A stretch of DNA of 64,000 nt, taken from Sulfurovum sp. TSL6 (GTDB taxonomy: Bacteria > Campylobacterota > Campylobacteria > Campylobacterales > Sulfurovaceae). Position numbers and translations under genes: made by a program. Position 1 is the stretch's first letter; every line of letters starts with the position of its first letter. Location: contig NZ_BPFJ01000003.1 of NCBI RefSeq assembly GCF_019972115.1, positions 248,001-312,000 on the forward strand, read 5' to 3'. The notes beneath the pieces are model-generated. The model searched no databases and had not been told where the DNA came from. It saw nothing but the letters and a program-made list of their open reading frames with translations. Of this stretch, positions 17,304 to 27,164 are shown piece by piece.

Positions 17304-18870
17304 TTTTAGGGTCATCCTTTTTGCTTTTGCTCTGATCTTCGGTGTCGTTTTCTCTATTCCCTCTTTGACACAAAGTGAAAGTGGAAAGAAGATCACTTTA
17401 GGGCTTGACCTTCAAGGTGGTCTGCATATGCTGCTTGGTATTAAAAGTGAAATTGCCATTGAATCACGTATTAAGTCTATGGCGGCATCCGTCAAGTACA
17501 TCTTTGATGATGAAGAGATCATTTTTGATGCACTTCGTATGGTCGATGGTGAACAAATCACGTTTGAACTTCTTGATAAAGATGATGTGGCGAAAGCCAA
17601 AGCGCTTCTCAAAAAAGAGCTTGAAGGTACAGTGATTATTGACAATGGGATGAAATTTTCAGTGGCTATGACCGAAGCTGAAGTAGAGCGTACGAAACAA
17701 AATGCCATTCAACAGGCAGTAGATACGATCAGAAACAGACTCAATGAGTTTGGACTTGCAGAACCTACTGTGGCTAAACAGGGTGAAGATAAGATCCTTG
17801 TAGAAGTACCGGGGATCAAAACACAAGAAGATGAACAGCGTATACGTGAACTTATCGCGCGTGCGGCACATCTGCAGCTTATGGCTGTAGATGAAGACAG
17901 AAACATAAGAGTAAACACGATGAGCCTGGCTGAAGCAAAAAGTTATGGTGATGTGATACTCCCTGATGTCAATACAGGTGAAAAATATCTGCTTCGTGCC
18001 ATTCCGGTACTTGACGGTTCTATGCTGACTGATGCAAAAGTAGGTTTTGATGAGAACAATCAGCCTGTGATCAACTTTACACTGAACGGACAAGGTGCCA
18101 AGATCTTTGGTGACTTTACAGGTGTGAGTGTAGGGAAACGTATGGCGGTTGTTTTGGACAATAAGGTCTATTCAGCACCAAATATTAACGAACGTATCGG
18201 TGGCGGACGTGTCCAGATCTCTGGACGATTTGAACTTTCAGAAGCCCATGACCTTGCTATCGCACTTCGATCGGGAGCACTCCTTGCACCTGTCTATGTG
18301 ATGGAAAAACGTTCGGTGGGACCAAGTCTGGGTGCCGATAGCATTAAGGCCAGTTCTATGGCTTTGGCCTTAGGGTTTATTTTGGTTGTGCTTTTTATGG
18401 TGGTTTACTATGGTATGGCAGGGATCATCGCAAATGTCGCACTGATAGGCAACCTCTTTTTGATACTTGCGATCATGTCACTCTTTGGTGCAACACTGAC
18501 ACTGCCTGGTATGGCAGGTATCGTTCTTACTGTCGGTATGGCAGTGGATGCGAATGTCATTATTTCTGAGCGTATCAGGGAGCTACTCTATGCAGGTAAA
18601 TCTATCGGTAAATCGATAGAAGATGGGTATAGTAATGCCTTTACTGCGATCTGGGATGCTAACGTGACCACACTGATCGCGGCAACAGTATTGTATGCCT
18701 ATGGTACTGGTGCGATCAAAGGGTTTGCGCTTACGATGAGTATCGGTATTATGGCATCTATGTTGACGGCTATTGTAGGAACACATGGTATTTACCAATG
18801 GGTCTTGCCAAAGATAGATAAGAACAAACTGGGATTATGGTTTGGTATCAGAACCGGGGGAGCAAAATAA
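17290..18870 (+). CDS. secD: Protein translocase subunit SecD
   Basis: SecD uses the proton motive force to help proteins leave the Sec channel on the periplasmic side. The D1-type motif LGLDLQGGLHMLLG is near the start, the periplasmic P1 region spans about residues 60-330, and the six-span RND-type core includes GMAVDANVIISERIRE. GTG 17290 is chosen because it gives the usual KTLNFRVILF beginning with AAGG upstream; a TTG at 17281 is the alternative. It overlaps yajC by 14 bp and shares one base with the secF start. Confidence 0.94.
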   Translation: MKTLNFRVILFAFALIFGVVFSIPSLTQSESGKKITLGLDLQGGLHMLLGIKSEIAIESRIKSMAASVKYIFDDEEIIFDALRMVDGEQITFELLDKDDVAKAKALLKKELEGTVIIDNGMKFSVAMTEAEVERTKQNAIQQAVDTIRNRLNEFGLAEPTVAKQGEDKILVEVPGIKTQEDEQRIRELIARAAHLQLMAVDEDRNIRVNTMSLAEAKSYGDVILPDVNTGEKYLLRAIPVLDGSMLTDAKVGFDENNQPVINFTLNGQGAKIFGDFTGVSVGKRMAVVLDNKVYSAPNINERIGGGRVQISGRFELSEAHDLAIALRSGALLAPVYVMEKRSVGPSLGADSIKASSMALALGFILVVLFMVVYYGMAGIIANVALIGNLFLILAIMSLFGATLTLPGMAGIVLTVGMAVDANVIISERIRELLYAGKSIGKSIEDGYSNAFTAIWDANVTTLIAATVLYAYGTGAIKGFALTMSIGIMASMLTAIVGTHGIYQWVLPKIDKNKLGLWFGIRTGGAK

Positions 18871-19841
18871 TGGAAATTTTTAAATATAAAAAACCTCTCT
18901 CATTGATGAATAAGAGTAAACGTTTTGGATTGCTTTCGGTCACGATATTGATACTGTCGTTGGGACTGATCATAGGTAAAGGATTTAACTACGGTATAGA
19001 CTTTGCAGGTGGTACACTCATACAGGTACAATACGAAGGTCAAGCACCTATAGAGAAAGTGAGAGAAGCGATAGATTCTGATACCTCTTATGAAGGTGCA
19101 ACAGTGACTTTCTTTGGGGGTGAAGATGAAGTGGTTATCCGTACGAAGACAAGTTCAAAAGCCCTGGGTGTAGATGTCGGTGATCAAATCAGAACACTGC
19201 TTCAAGAGACAGGTAACTTTGAAGTAAGACGTGTGGATATGGTAGGTGCAAAAGTAGGATCTGAGTTACGTGAAAAGGGACTGATGGCTATGGTTCTTGC
19301 GATCATCGGTATCCTTATTTATGTTTCCTTTAGATTTGAATGGCGTTTTGCTGTCGCTTCTGTGATGGCACTCATGCATGATGTTACCATTGCTATGGGA
19401 ATGATCGTCTTGTTTAATGTTGAGGTAAACCTTGATATACTCGCAGCACTATTGACCATTCTCGGGTATTCACTGAACGATACAATCATTGTATTTGACC
19501 GTATCCGTGAGGGTATCAGAACGATCAAAGACCCAGATCTTGGGGGTATTATTGATGAGTCTGTCACACGTACACTTTCTCGTACGACGTTGACATCACT
19601 GACAACGTTCTTTGTGGTTCTTACACTTTATCTTTTTGGTGGTGAGATCATTAACGGGTTTAGTTTCACACTACTGGTAGGTGTGATAGTGGGTACATAC
19701 TCTTCTATCTTTGTTGCATCGCCTATCTTGATGTGGCTTGGTTTCTCAGTGGGCGGCTTCAGAACAAAAGAAGCAGAAAAATTAAAAAGAGAAAAAGAGA
19801 AAGAAAAAATGCGTGCCATGTATGAAAATGGAACGCTCTAA
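18870..19841 (+). CDS. secF: Protein translocase subunit SecF
   Basis: Partner of SecD. It shows the N-terminal span, GFNYGIDFAGGTLIQV, then the membrane core with ILGYSLNDTIIVFDRIREG and the SRTTLTSLTT loop. ATG 18870 overlaps the last base of the secD stop and has GGGGGAG upstream. The lysine- and glutamate-rich C-terminal tail is cytoplasmic. A 170-bp gap with small hairpins (TACCC-CAA-GGGTA at about 19884-19894) follows. Confidence 0.94.
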   Translation: MEIFKYKKPLSLMNKSKRFGLLSVTILILSLGLIIGKGFNYGIDFAGGTLIQVQYEGQAPIEKVREAIDSDTSYEGATVTFFGGEDEVVIRTKTSSKALGVDVGDQIRTLLQETGNFEVRRVDMVGAKVGSELREKGLMAMVLAIIGILIYVSFRFEWRFAVASVMALMHDVTIAMGMIVLFNVEVNLDILAALLTILGYSLNDTIIVFDRIREGIRTIKDPDLGGIIDESVTRTLSRTTLTSLTTFFVVLTLYLFGGEIINGFSFTLLVGVIVGTYSSIFVASPILMWLGFSVGGFRTKEAEKLKREKEKEKMRAMYENGTL

Positions 19842-20012
19842 AAAAAGTATTTTTTCTTGCCAACTACGCGACTTTCGTGAGATGTACCCCAAGGGTATTT
19901 CCTGCGGGCATTTTGTATGGGCTTCGCCTCTACAAAAGAAGAAAGAGTATAATAATACATGTATGCCATAGAATGATATGGTACACTTATAGTTAAAAAT
20001 GAAGGATTTTGG

Positions 20013-20351
20013 ATGAATTGGGGTAAAGTTTTTTATATGTTTTTTACATTGATGTCACTTACGACATCAGCAGCATTTTTGTATGACCATTCTATAGTAG
20101 CACTGTTCATAGCGGGCTCAGTGAATGTGATCTCTACACTGTTAAAGATAGGGGTAAGAAACCTGCTTTCAGCTGAACTTTTGGCAGGTTCATTGGTTGC
20201 GGATCTACACCTTTTACCTGCATTTTTTGCTTTACAGTTTTATGGGAATGATGCGCTAGCCACCGGATTAGTGATCGGTGCTGTGATCGCGAACCTTTAT
20301 ACCATTTTCATCTCTATGATCGAGAGTTCAAAAGAAAAGGCAGATTTTTAA
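20013..20351 (+). CDS. Small membrane protein (DUF6394-like)
   Basis: A 112-aa protein with about four hydrophobic segments (YMFFTLMSLTTSAAFLY, IVALFIAGSVNVISTLL, LLAGSLVADLHLLPAFFAL, GLVIGAVIANLYTIFISMI). It resembles the DUF6394 group, which I recall from Campylobacterota and related bacteria; function unknown. It has its own TATGGTACAC-type promoter region and lies just before ovoA. Confidence 0.7.
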   Translation: MNWGKVFYMFFTLMSLTTSAAFLYDHSIVALFIAGSVNVISTLLKIGVRNLLSAELLAGSLVADLHLLPAFFALQFYGNDALATGLVIGAVIANLYTIFISMIESSKEKADF

Positions 20352-20398
20352 GTATTAGGTAGGTATCTTGCATGTATACTAATTCGAAGGAATGTGAC

Positions 20399-22510
20399 GT
20401 GATAAAGATGCCTACACTTTATGGGACTGACCCTGAACAGAAACGAAAAGAGATTCAACGTTATTTCCAACGTTGTTATAGACGATATGAATCTCTCTTT
20501 CATCTGGTTGTAGACAAAAACGCTTATTTTCAAAAAGCAGATCCTCTTCGTCATCCTATCATTTTTTACTATGGACATACGGCTACCTTTTTCATTAACA
20601 AATTAAAGCTTGCCAAGATCATCGATGAACGTGTAGACCCTGGACTTGAGTCACTTTTTGCTGTGGGTGTAGATGAAATGAGCTGGGATGACCTGAATGA
20701 AGCACATTATGACTGGCCGACTTTAGAAGAAACCCAAGCCTATCGTAACAAAGTATATACGAAAGTCTCTTCTCTCATTGATTCCCTTCCTTTAGAACTT
20801 CCTATTACGGAAGATTCACCCTGGTGGGTCATTTTGATGGGCATTGAGCATGAAAATATCCATCTTGAAACGTCTTCCGTACTGATACGTCAACTTCCCT
20901 TTGAAACCATACTGGAAAACAGAGAATGGAAAGAGTGTGAAATGGTTGGTTCTGCACCCCAAAATGTACTTCTTGATGTACCTCAGGGTACCGTGATCCT
21001 GGGGAAAAATAAAGATGCAAAACTTTTTGGCTGGGACAATGAATATGGAGACCATCAGGCACATATACCAGCATTTAAAGCAGCCAAATATCTCACTTCG
21101 AATGCAGAATTTTTAGAGTTTGTCAAAGATGAAGGATACATCAATGATAGGTTTTGGTGTGAAGAGGGAAAAGCATGGAAAGCCTATACCCATGCAGCAC
21201 ATCCAATATTTTGGCGCAAAGGTGAAGAGGGATACACACTTCGTACACTAAGCAGAGAGATAGACCTTCCCATGAACTGGCCAGTAGAAGTAAATCACTT
21301 GGAAGCCTCTGCATTTTGTAAGTGGAAGAGCCAGAAAGAGGGTGTCACTATCACTTTGCCGACTGAGGATGAATACATCCGACTGCGTGATGAAAGCAAA
21401 GTGCTTTCTTACCTGGAATGGACCTCCAAAGGTGAAACGATCGCCAACATCAATCTTGAAGGTTTTACCTCATGCATGCCTGTAGATACCTATAAACATG
21501 GTGACTTTTATGACGTGATAGGAAATGTATGGCAATGGTCACGAACACCAATATATCCTTTTGAGGGCTTTAAAGTCCATCCTGTCTATGATGACTTTAC
21601 CGTACCTATTTATGATGGAGAACATAATCTGATCAATGGCGGATCATGGATAAGCTGTGGGAACCTTGCCACACAAAAGAGCCGTTATGGATTTAGACGA
21701 CATTTTTATCAACATGCAGGGTTTAGGTATATACAGAGTGAATATGAAGAGAAGGTAACCACCAATATTTACAATACAGACAGCCTTATTTCCCAGTATT
21801 GTCATTTCGGGTGGGGTGAAAATGCTTTGGGTGTAGAAAATTATCCCGCAGCATGTGCGCGGATCGCTTTAGAGAGTATGAAAGGGAAGCCTAAGAAAAG
21901 AGCATTGGACATTGGATGTGCCATAGGGCGAAGTACCTTTGAACTTGCCCGTGGTTTTGATGAAGTGATAGGTGTCGATTTTTCTGCACGTTTCATACAG
22001 GAAGCACAGAAGCTCAAAGAGGATGGCATATTGCGTTATACGATGCCGAAAGAGGGTGAACTGGAGAATTTTTATGAGGTACAACTTTCAGATTTTCACT
22101 TGGAAGAAGAACGAAACAAAGTCTCATTTTGGCAAGCGGATGCGTGTAATTTAAAACCTATTTACAAAGATTTTGACCTGATCTTTGGGGGTAACCTGTT
22201 AGACAGGCTCTATGACCCTAAAAAGTTTTTAGATGCTATGGCGTCGCGTATTAATGATGGAGGACTACTCATTTTAACGTCTCCCTACACATGGCAGGAA
22301 GAGTCTACACCTAAAGAGAAATGGATAGGCGGGTACAAAAGAGACGGTGAAAATATTAGCACACTGGATGGGCTTAGAGAGATACTGGGTAAAGACTTTA
22401 CACTTATCGATACCAAAGACGTTCCTTTTGTCATACAAGAGACTGCACGTAAACATCAGCATACGATAGCGCAGATGACTTTGTGGGAAAAGAGAGGTAA
22501 AAATGTTTGA
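20399..22510 (+). CDS. ovoA: 5-histidylcysteine sulfoxide synthase/methyltransferase OvoA
   Basis: OvoA couples cysteine to C5 of histidine with oxygen and iron, then methylates the imidazole after C-S cleavage. The DinB-like iron domain carries HENIHLE (HX3HXE). The central FGE-sulfatase domain has INGGSWISCGN and YGFRRHFYQHAGFRY. The last about 230 residues are a SAM methyltransferase with ALDIGCAIGRSTFELARG. Start: GTG 20399 has GAAGGA 8 nt upstream; ATG 20372 or ATG 20408 remain possible. It overlaps the next gene by 8 bp. Confidence 0.93.
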   Translation: MIKMPTLYGTDPEQKRKEIQRYFQRCYRRYESLFHLVVDKNAYFQKADPLRHPIIFYYGHTATFFINKLKLAKIIDERVDPGLESLFAVGVDEMSWDDLNEAHYDWPTLEETQAYRNKVYTKVSSLIDSLPLELPITEDSPWWVILMGIEHENIHLETSSVLIRQLPFETILENREWKECEMVGSAPQNVLLDVPQGTVILGKNKDAKLFGWDNEYGDHQAHIPAFKAAKYLTSNAEFLEFVKDEGYINDRFWCEEGKAWKAYTHAAHPIFWRKGEEGYTLRTLSREIDLPMNWPVEVNHLEASAFCKWKSQKEGVTITLPTEDEYIRLRDESKVLSYLEWTSKGETIANINLEGFTSCMPVDTYKHGDFYDVIGNVWQWSRTPIYPFEGFKVHPVYDDFTVPIYDGEHNLINGGSWISCGNLATQKSRYGFRRHFYQHAGFRYIQSEYEEKVTTNIYNTDSLISQYCHFGWGENALGVENYPAACARIALESMKGKPKKRALDIGCAIGRSTFELARGFDEVIGVDFSARFIQEAQKLKEDGILRYTMPKEGELENFYEVQLSDFHLEEERNKVSFWQADACNLKPIYKDFDLIFGGNLLDRLYDPKKFLDAMASRINDGGLLILTSPYTWQEESTPKEKWIGGYKRDGENISTLDGLREILGKDFTLIDTKDVPFVIQETARKHQHTIAQMTLWEKRGKNV

Positions 22511-23657
22511 AGCGATCAGCCGCCAAGGGACACACAGTGTAAAATGGGATGAAGCCAAGAAAAAGTTTGGTACAGATGAGTTACTTCCCTTATGGGTAGC
22601 AGATATGGATCTGGCTTCTCCTCCCTGCGTACAAGAATCAATGCTCAAAAGAGCCTCCCATCCTCTCTACGGTTATACGATGTATCCAGATGCTTATTAT
22701 GAATCGATACAACATTGGATGCAAGACCGTTTTTCCTGGCTGATAGAAAAAGAGTGGATCGTTCCTTGTTATGGGGTTGTGCCTTCTTTGAACTTTATTA
22801 TATCTGCATACAGTCAGGAGGGTGATGGAATCATTATACAAACACCGTTATACCCGCCATTTTCAAGTTCTGTAAAACATCAAAAGAGAAGAGTACTTGA
22901 CAATACCTTGGTGTATGAGAACGGCAGTTATCATATAGACTTTGAAGACTTTGAACATAAAGCCAAAGAAGCCAAACTTTTTTTACTCTGCTCACCGCAT
23001 AACCCAACTGGACGTGTATGGTCTGAAGAAGAATTGGAGAAGATCATTGATATCTGCATAGAGCATGAGGTTTTGATCATTTCTGATGAGATCCATGCGG
23101 ATATTGTCTACAAAAAAACACATCATAGCATTGGCAGTTTTGAGAAGATCATGCATCATTGTGTCATCTTAAATGCACCTTCCAAAACGTTTAACGTCGC
23201 AGGGCTGAATACCTCTTATGCGATCATTCCTGACACACGATTACGTCAAGCTTACAGAGTGGAACAAGACAGGTCAGGCATTAGCAACGGAAACCCTTTT
23301 GGGTTAGAAGCTTTGATGAGTGCCTACAAAGAAGGTGCACCATGGTTAGAGGAGTTAAAAGAGCACTTACTCTCAAATATTGGCTATGTGAATACATTTC
23401 TAAACGAGCATCAACTGCCTATAAAGGCCGTCCCTACAGAAGCGACTTTTTTAATGTGGCTTGATTGTACAGGGATGGGTTTGTCTCATGCCCAACTGGT
23501 TGATTTTTTTGTACATAAAGCAAAACTTGGGCTGAATGACGGAAAGAGCTTTGGTCAGGCGGGTGAAGGGTTTATGCGCTTAAATGTGGGTACATCCCAA
23601 GAAGTACTCAAAGAAGCGATGCAGCGACTGCTTTCTGCATATAAGGCAGTATGTTGA
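22503..23657 (+). CDS. ovoB: PLP-dependent C-S lyase, probable OvoB
   Basis: A PatB/MalY-type fold type I PLP enzyme of 384 aa. Markers are LWVADMDLASPP, YGVVPSLNFII, CSPHNPTGRVWS, ISDEIHADIVY and the PLP lysine in NAPSKTFNVAGLNTSYA. In known ovothiol pathways a PLP beta-lyase (OvoB) cleaves the OvoA sulfoxide product to 5-thiohistidine. The 8-bp overlap with ovoA makes OvoB far more likely than cystathionine beta-lyase, although the family itself is broad. Confidence 0.85.
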   Translation: MFEAISRQGTHSVKWDEAKKKFGTDELLPLWVADMDLASPPCVQESMLKRASHPLYGYTMYPDAYYESIQHWMQDRFSWLIEKEWIVPCYGVVPSLNFIISAYSQEGDGIIIQTPLYPPFSSSVKHQKRRVLDNTLVYENGSYHIDFEDFEHKAKEAKLFLLCSPHNPTGRVWSEEELEKIIDICIEHEVLIISDEIHADIVYKKTHHSIGSFEKIMHHCVILNAPSKTFNVAGLNTSYAIIPDTRLRQAYRVEQDRSGISNGNPFGLEALMSAYKEGAPWLEELKEHLLSNIGYVNTFLNEHQLPIKAVPTEATFLMWLDCTGMGLSHAQLVDFFVHKAKLGLNDGKSFGQAGEGFMRLNVGTSQEVLKEAMQRLLSAYKAVC

Positions 23658-25393
23658 GAACGCTATTTGCCTATGTGATACTGTCCCTATGGCTGTATGC
23701 ATTACCACAAGTCATCAATGAAGAGATCCGTAAATCAGGCATCTCAAAAAAAGATATCAGTATCTATATTAAAGAAGCCGGTAAAAATGGAAAACTGATC
23801 GCTTCACTCAATGCATACAAGAGCAGAACACCTGCATCTCTGATCAAAGTGTTAACCACCTATGCCTCGGTACTGAAACTGGGGTTTGATTACCGTTGGC
23901 CTACGAAATTTTATACCACTGGGACATTACAAAGCGGTGTACTTCAAGGTGATCTACTTATTAGAGGGTTTGGAGACCCTACCTTAAATGCTGAGGACCT
24001 TGAGAAGATCGTCTTTGATATACGTGCGGAAGGCATACGTGAGATCAGGGGTGATATTGTGATAGACAGAAGCTATTTTGAAGTCGGTGACAAAGACAGT
24101 TCTGGATTTGATGAAAACCTCTACAGCGCCTATAATGCAATGCCAGATGCCATGATGTTCAATGAACGTGTGGTGACCGTCTGCGTGATACCCAAGGAAA
24201 AAAAAGTACATAAAAAACATGTGGATGAAAGTTACAAAGTGGTTGATCAATTAGAACATGTCAATAAACCCTGTAGAGGAAAATACTCCTGGCCAAAGGT
24301 AAAAATTGATAAAAGTGAAGTGGTCCCTACCGTGTTTCTTAAAGGGAAGATCTCCAAACGATGCGGTAAACGGAATATCTGTAAAGTCATTACCAAACCT
24401 TATATGTCATTCTATTATGCATTGAAAGATAGATTGACACAAGAGGGGATATCTGTAAGTGGGGGCTTGAAATTACGTCAGATACCTAAAGAGGCAAGAG
24501 GACTTTTTACCCATTACTCGAAGCCATTAGAAGAGATCATCTCTGAAACTGCCAAAGAGAGTAATAACCTTTATGCAAGACATCTTTTACTGCTTTTGGG
24601 TGCAAAAGTCTATGGTACACCTGCTACAGTACAGAAGGGAAGAGATGCTATTGTAGAGATATTGAAAACAAAAGGTGCACTGGGTAAAGGAAAATTAAGG
24701 GTAGACAATGGAAGCGGCCTTTCTCGTACCTCCAAGGTCAATGCCAAGCTATTGGCTCAAATGTACGATAATGCCTATGACCGTTATGGGTACAGATGGA
24801 TGGAGACACTCTCGATAGCAGGTATCGATGGCACTATCAAACACCGTTTGAGACATACCGCGGTCAAGAAACATGCATGGATGAAGACAGGGACACTTAA
24901 GCGTGTGAAAAATATAGGGGGGTATGTCAAAAACAGAGCAGGAAAATTCTATACGGTTGTCATTATCATCAACAGTGCAAAGGCAAAATACCGTGGAGCC
25001 AAATTACAAGATGAGATCATAAAATGGTTGGCAAAAAGCAGGGTGAAACCTAGCATATTATCTTCAGCACCATCCTCTTCTAAAAGAGTGAAACCCAAAA
25101 AGCCTGCAGCAGAAAAGTTATTCAGGAATGTCAAAACAAAAGCAGTACCTACAATGAAACGTGAAACAAAAGAGAGTGCTGTGCAGTATTATATTCAAGT
25201 GGGAGCATTTTCTGCAATGCCAAACAAAGCCTATTTATCAAAGATAAAAGCATTAGGATTACGTTACAAGGTTCACCATACAGATAACTATAAAGTGCTT
25301 ATAGGTGCCTATCAAGATGAAAAAAATGCAAGAGAGGCATTGAAAAAAGTACGTACACATATTAATGGCGGTGCATTTGTCGTAAAGTTATAG
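23651..25393 (+). CDS. dacB: PBP4-type D-Ala-D-Ala carboxypeptidase with SPOR domain
   Basis: A periplasmic peptidoglycan peptidase (peptidase S13). A signal peptide covers about residues 1-17. The active-site motifs are TPASLIKV (SxxK), ESNNLYARH (SxN) and WMKTGTLK (KTG). A basic linker of about 60 residues leads to a C-terminal SPOR domain (YYIQVGAFSAMPNKAYLSKI), which binds denuded glycan at division sites. The S13-SPOR fusion is less common and suggests septal targeting. It overlaps ovoB by 7 bp. Confidence 0.9.
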   Translation: MLRTLFAYVILSLWLYALPQVINEEIRKSGISKKDISIYIKEAGKNGKLIASLNAYKSRTPASLIKVLTTYASVLKLGFDYRWPTKFYTTGTLQSGVLQGDLLIRGFGDPTLNAEDLEKIVFDIRAEGIREIRGDIVIDRSYFEVGDKDSSGFDENLYSAYNAMPDAMMFNERVVTVCVIPKEKKVHKKHVDESYKVVDQLEHVNKPCRGKYSWPKVKIDKSEVVPTVFLKGKISKRCGKRNICKVITKPYMSFYYALKDRLTQEGISVSGGLKLRQIPKEARGLFTHYSKPLEEIISETAKESNNLYARHLLLLLGAKVYGTPATVQKGRDAIVEILKTKGALGKGKLRVDNGSGLSRTSKVNAKLLAQMYDNAYDRYGYRWMETLSIAGIDGTIKHRLRHTAVKKHAWMKTGTLKRVKNIGGYVKNRAGKFYTVVIIINSAKAKYRGAKLQDEIIKWLAKSRVKPSILSSAPSSSKRVKPKKPAAEKLFRNVKTKAVPTMKRETKESAVQYYIQVGAFSAMPNKAYLSKIKALGLRYKVHHTDNYKVLIGAYQDEKNAREALKKVRTHINGGAFVVKL

Positions 25394-25437
25394 TTTACCC
25401 CAAATACGCTATAATCACTTAAAAATACAGGGCAACA

Positions 25438-26565
25438 ATGAACTTCGAAACTTACCCTTTTGAGAAACTTAATCAACTACTTCAAAATGTAACCCCCAAC
25501 AGTGATTACTCTGCACTGAGCCTGACGATCGGGGAACCTCAGTTTGAGACACCGGCATTTATACTGGATGCATTCAAAGGTGCTGCTGCATTGCTTAACA
25601 AGTATCCCAAAACAGCTGGGGAAACAGAGCTGAGAGAGGGAATGCTAACCTATAACAAAGAGCGTTTTGGTCTCACGCTGACCAATGGGCAGATCATCCC
25701 TACTTTTGGGACTAGAGAAGTCCTCTTTAATTTTCCCCAGTTTTTACTGCATGATGTGGAAAACCCGGTGATGGTTTTTCCTAACCCTTTTTACCAGATC
25801 TATGAAGGTGCGGCCAAAGCATGCAGGGCTGAAGTGATCTACCTCAATCTGAATGAAGCGAATCACTTTCAACCCGTAGTGGATGAAGTAGCATTGGCAA
25901 AAGCAGATTTTGTGATACTCAATTCACCTAACAATCCTACATCATCTGTGATGGGTATGGAAGAGCTGAAACGTTGGGTTAAGCTTGCTCTGAAATATGA
26001 TTTCGTGCTTTTAAATGATGAGTGTTATGCGGATCTTTACCTGAACGAACCTTTGCCGTCACTACTTAATGCAAGTATAGAAGTGGGGAACGAAAGTTTT
26101 AAAAATGTGTTGGTCATCAACTCTGTCTCTAAACGTTCATCTGCACCGGGACTTCGTTCGGGCTTCATTGCCGGTGATGCAGAGATACTCAAAGCGTATA
26201 TGGTGTACAGAACCTATGTGGGATGTGCATCACCCCTACCGCTGCAGCATGCCGCAGCAGTCGCATGGGCTGATCAAGCGCATGTAGAGGGTTTTAGGAA
26301 AAAATATAAAAAGAACTTTGAAGTAGCCAAAGAAGTTTTAGGAGTTGAGGCACCTGAAGCGACATTTTATATTTGGCTCAAAGTGGAAGATGAGATAGCC
26401 TTTACGACAAAACTCTATCAAGAGTATAACCTTAAAGTCATCCCTGGTTCATTTTTAGGACGCGAAGGGGAAGGTCAAGGGTATGTAAGACTGGCCCTTG
26501 TCTATGAAGAAGAGTTAACAAGAGAAGCATTAGAACGAATACAATTAGCATTGGAGCAATCATGA
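25438..26565 (+). CDS. dapC: Succinyldiaminopimelate aminotransferase DapC-type
   Basis: A fold type I aminotransferase (375 aa) of the diaminopimelate/lysine route. It shows LTIGEPQFETP, YPKTAGETELREG, NSPNNPTSSVM, the LLNDECYADLY aspartate and the PLP lysine in NSVSKRSSAPGLRSGF. Alternatives such as alanine or aspartate aminotransferase are less likely given the cell-wall neighbours (dacB, murC). Confidence 0.8.
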   Translation: MNFETYPFEKLNQLLQNVTPNSDYSALSLTIGEPQFETPAFILDAFKGAAALLNKYPKTAGETELREGMLTYNKERFGLTLTNGQIIPTFGTREVLFNFPQFLLHDVENPVMVFPNPFYQIYEGAAKACRAEVIYLNLNEANHFQPVVDEVALAKADFVILNSPNNPTSSVMGMEELKRWVKLALKYDFVLLNDECYADLYLNEPLPSLLNASIEVGNESFKNVLVINSVSKRSSAPGLRSGFIAGDAEILKAYMVYRTYVGCASPLPLQHAAAVAWADQAHVEGFRKKYKKNFEVAKEVLGVEAPEATFYIWLKVEDEIAFTTKLYQEYNLKVIPGSFLGREGEGQGYVRLALVYEEELTREALERIQLALEQS

Positions 26566-27164
26566 AGGAAACCCCAGAAATACACGTAGAAGAGTTAAAA
26601 AAAGACCCAGAGTTTTTAGCGAACATTCAAAGACTGGAAACTGAATGTAAAGAAGAAGAGAGTATTGCCAAAGGGTACCAGCTCTTAGACGCACAGCTTA
26701 TCATCGAAGCACCAGAAGATGAGATCAACGAGATCTTTACATTCATCGTCAACACGGCATTTGACAGACTGGCAGAAAAACTCACGACTTCGCAGACCTT
26801 TGATATGAACGATGCCGAAGATTTAGCCACGGCAAGAGCCATCTATGAGCATGGTATTCAACGTTACAGTGAAAATGATAAAAAGGGTGCAAAAGAGATC
26901 TTTCTTGTATTGAACTATACCATAGACCATGCAGAGCTTAAAGATGCTATGATGGTGCATGCGGCTGCAGTGATGGCTGGGAAAAGTTTTGAAGACTTTA
27001 TAGAAAATCTTGTAGATGTTGAAGGTGTTGATGAACATGACCCTTTGGCATTTTTTATCCAGACATTTACACAGCCTACAGATATTTTACTTACGATGTT
27101 CGCTAAAGAGGTCAAGCAGGCTAAAGAAGAACTCAAAGTATTGGATGAGTCAAAGGAAAAATAG
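26562..27164 (+). CDS. Acidic hypothetical protein between dapC and murC
   Basis: Not recognised. 200 aa, acidic, mainly helical, no signal peptide or membrane span. Residues 50-190 have regular helices (FTFIVNTAFDRLAEKL, ARAIYEHGIQRYSENDKKGAKEIFLVLNYTI) that look TPR-like. It overlaps dapC by 4 bp and is followed directly by murC, so it is an integral member of this wall-synthesis operon, possibly a scaffold. This function is inference from context only. Confidence 0.65.
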   Translation: MKETPEIHVEELKKDPEFLANIQRLETECKEEESIAKGYQLLDAQLIIEAPEDEINEIFTFIVNTAFDRLAEKLTTSQTFDMNDAEDLATARAIYEHGIQRYSENDKKGAKEIFLVLNYTIDHAELKDAMMVHAAAVMAGKSFEDFIENLVDVEGVDEHDPLAFFIQTFTQPTDILLTMFAKEVKQAKEELKVLDESKEK

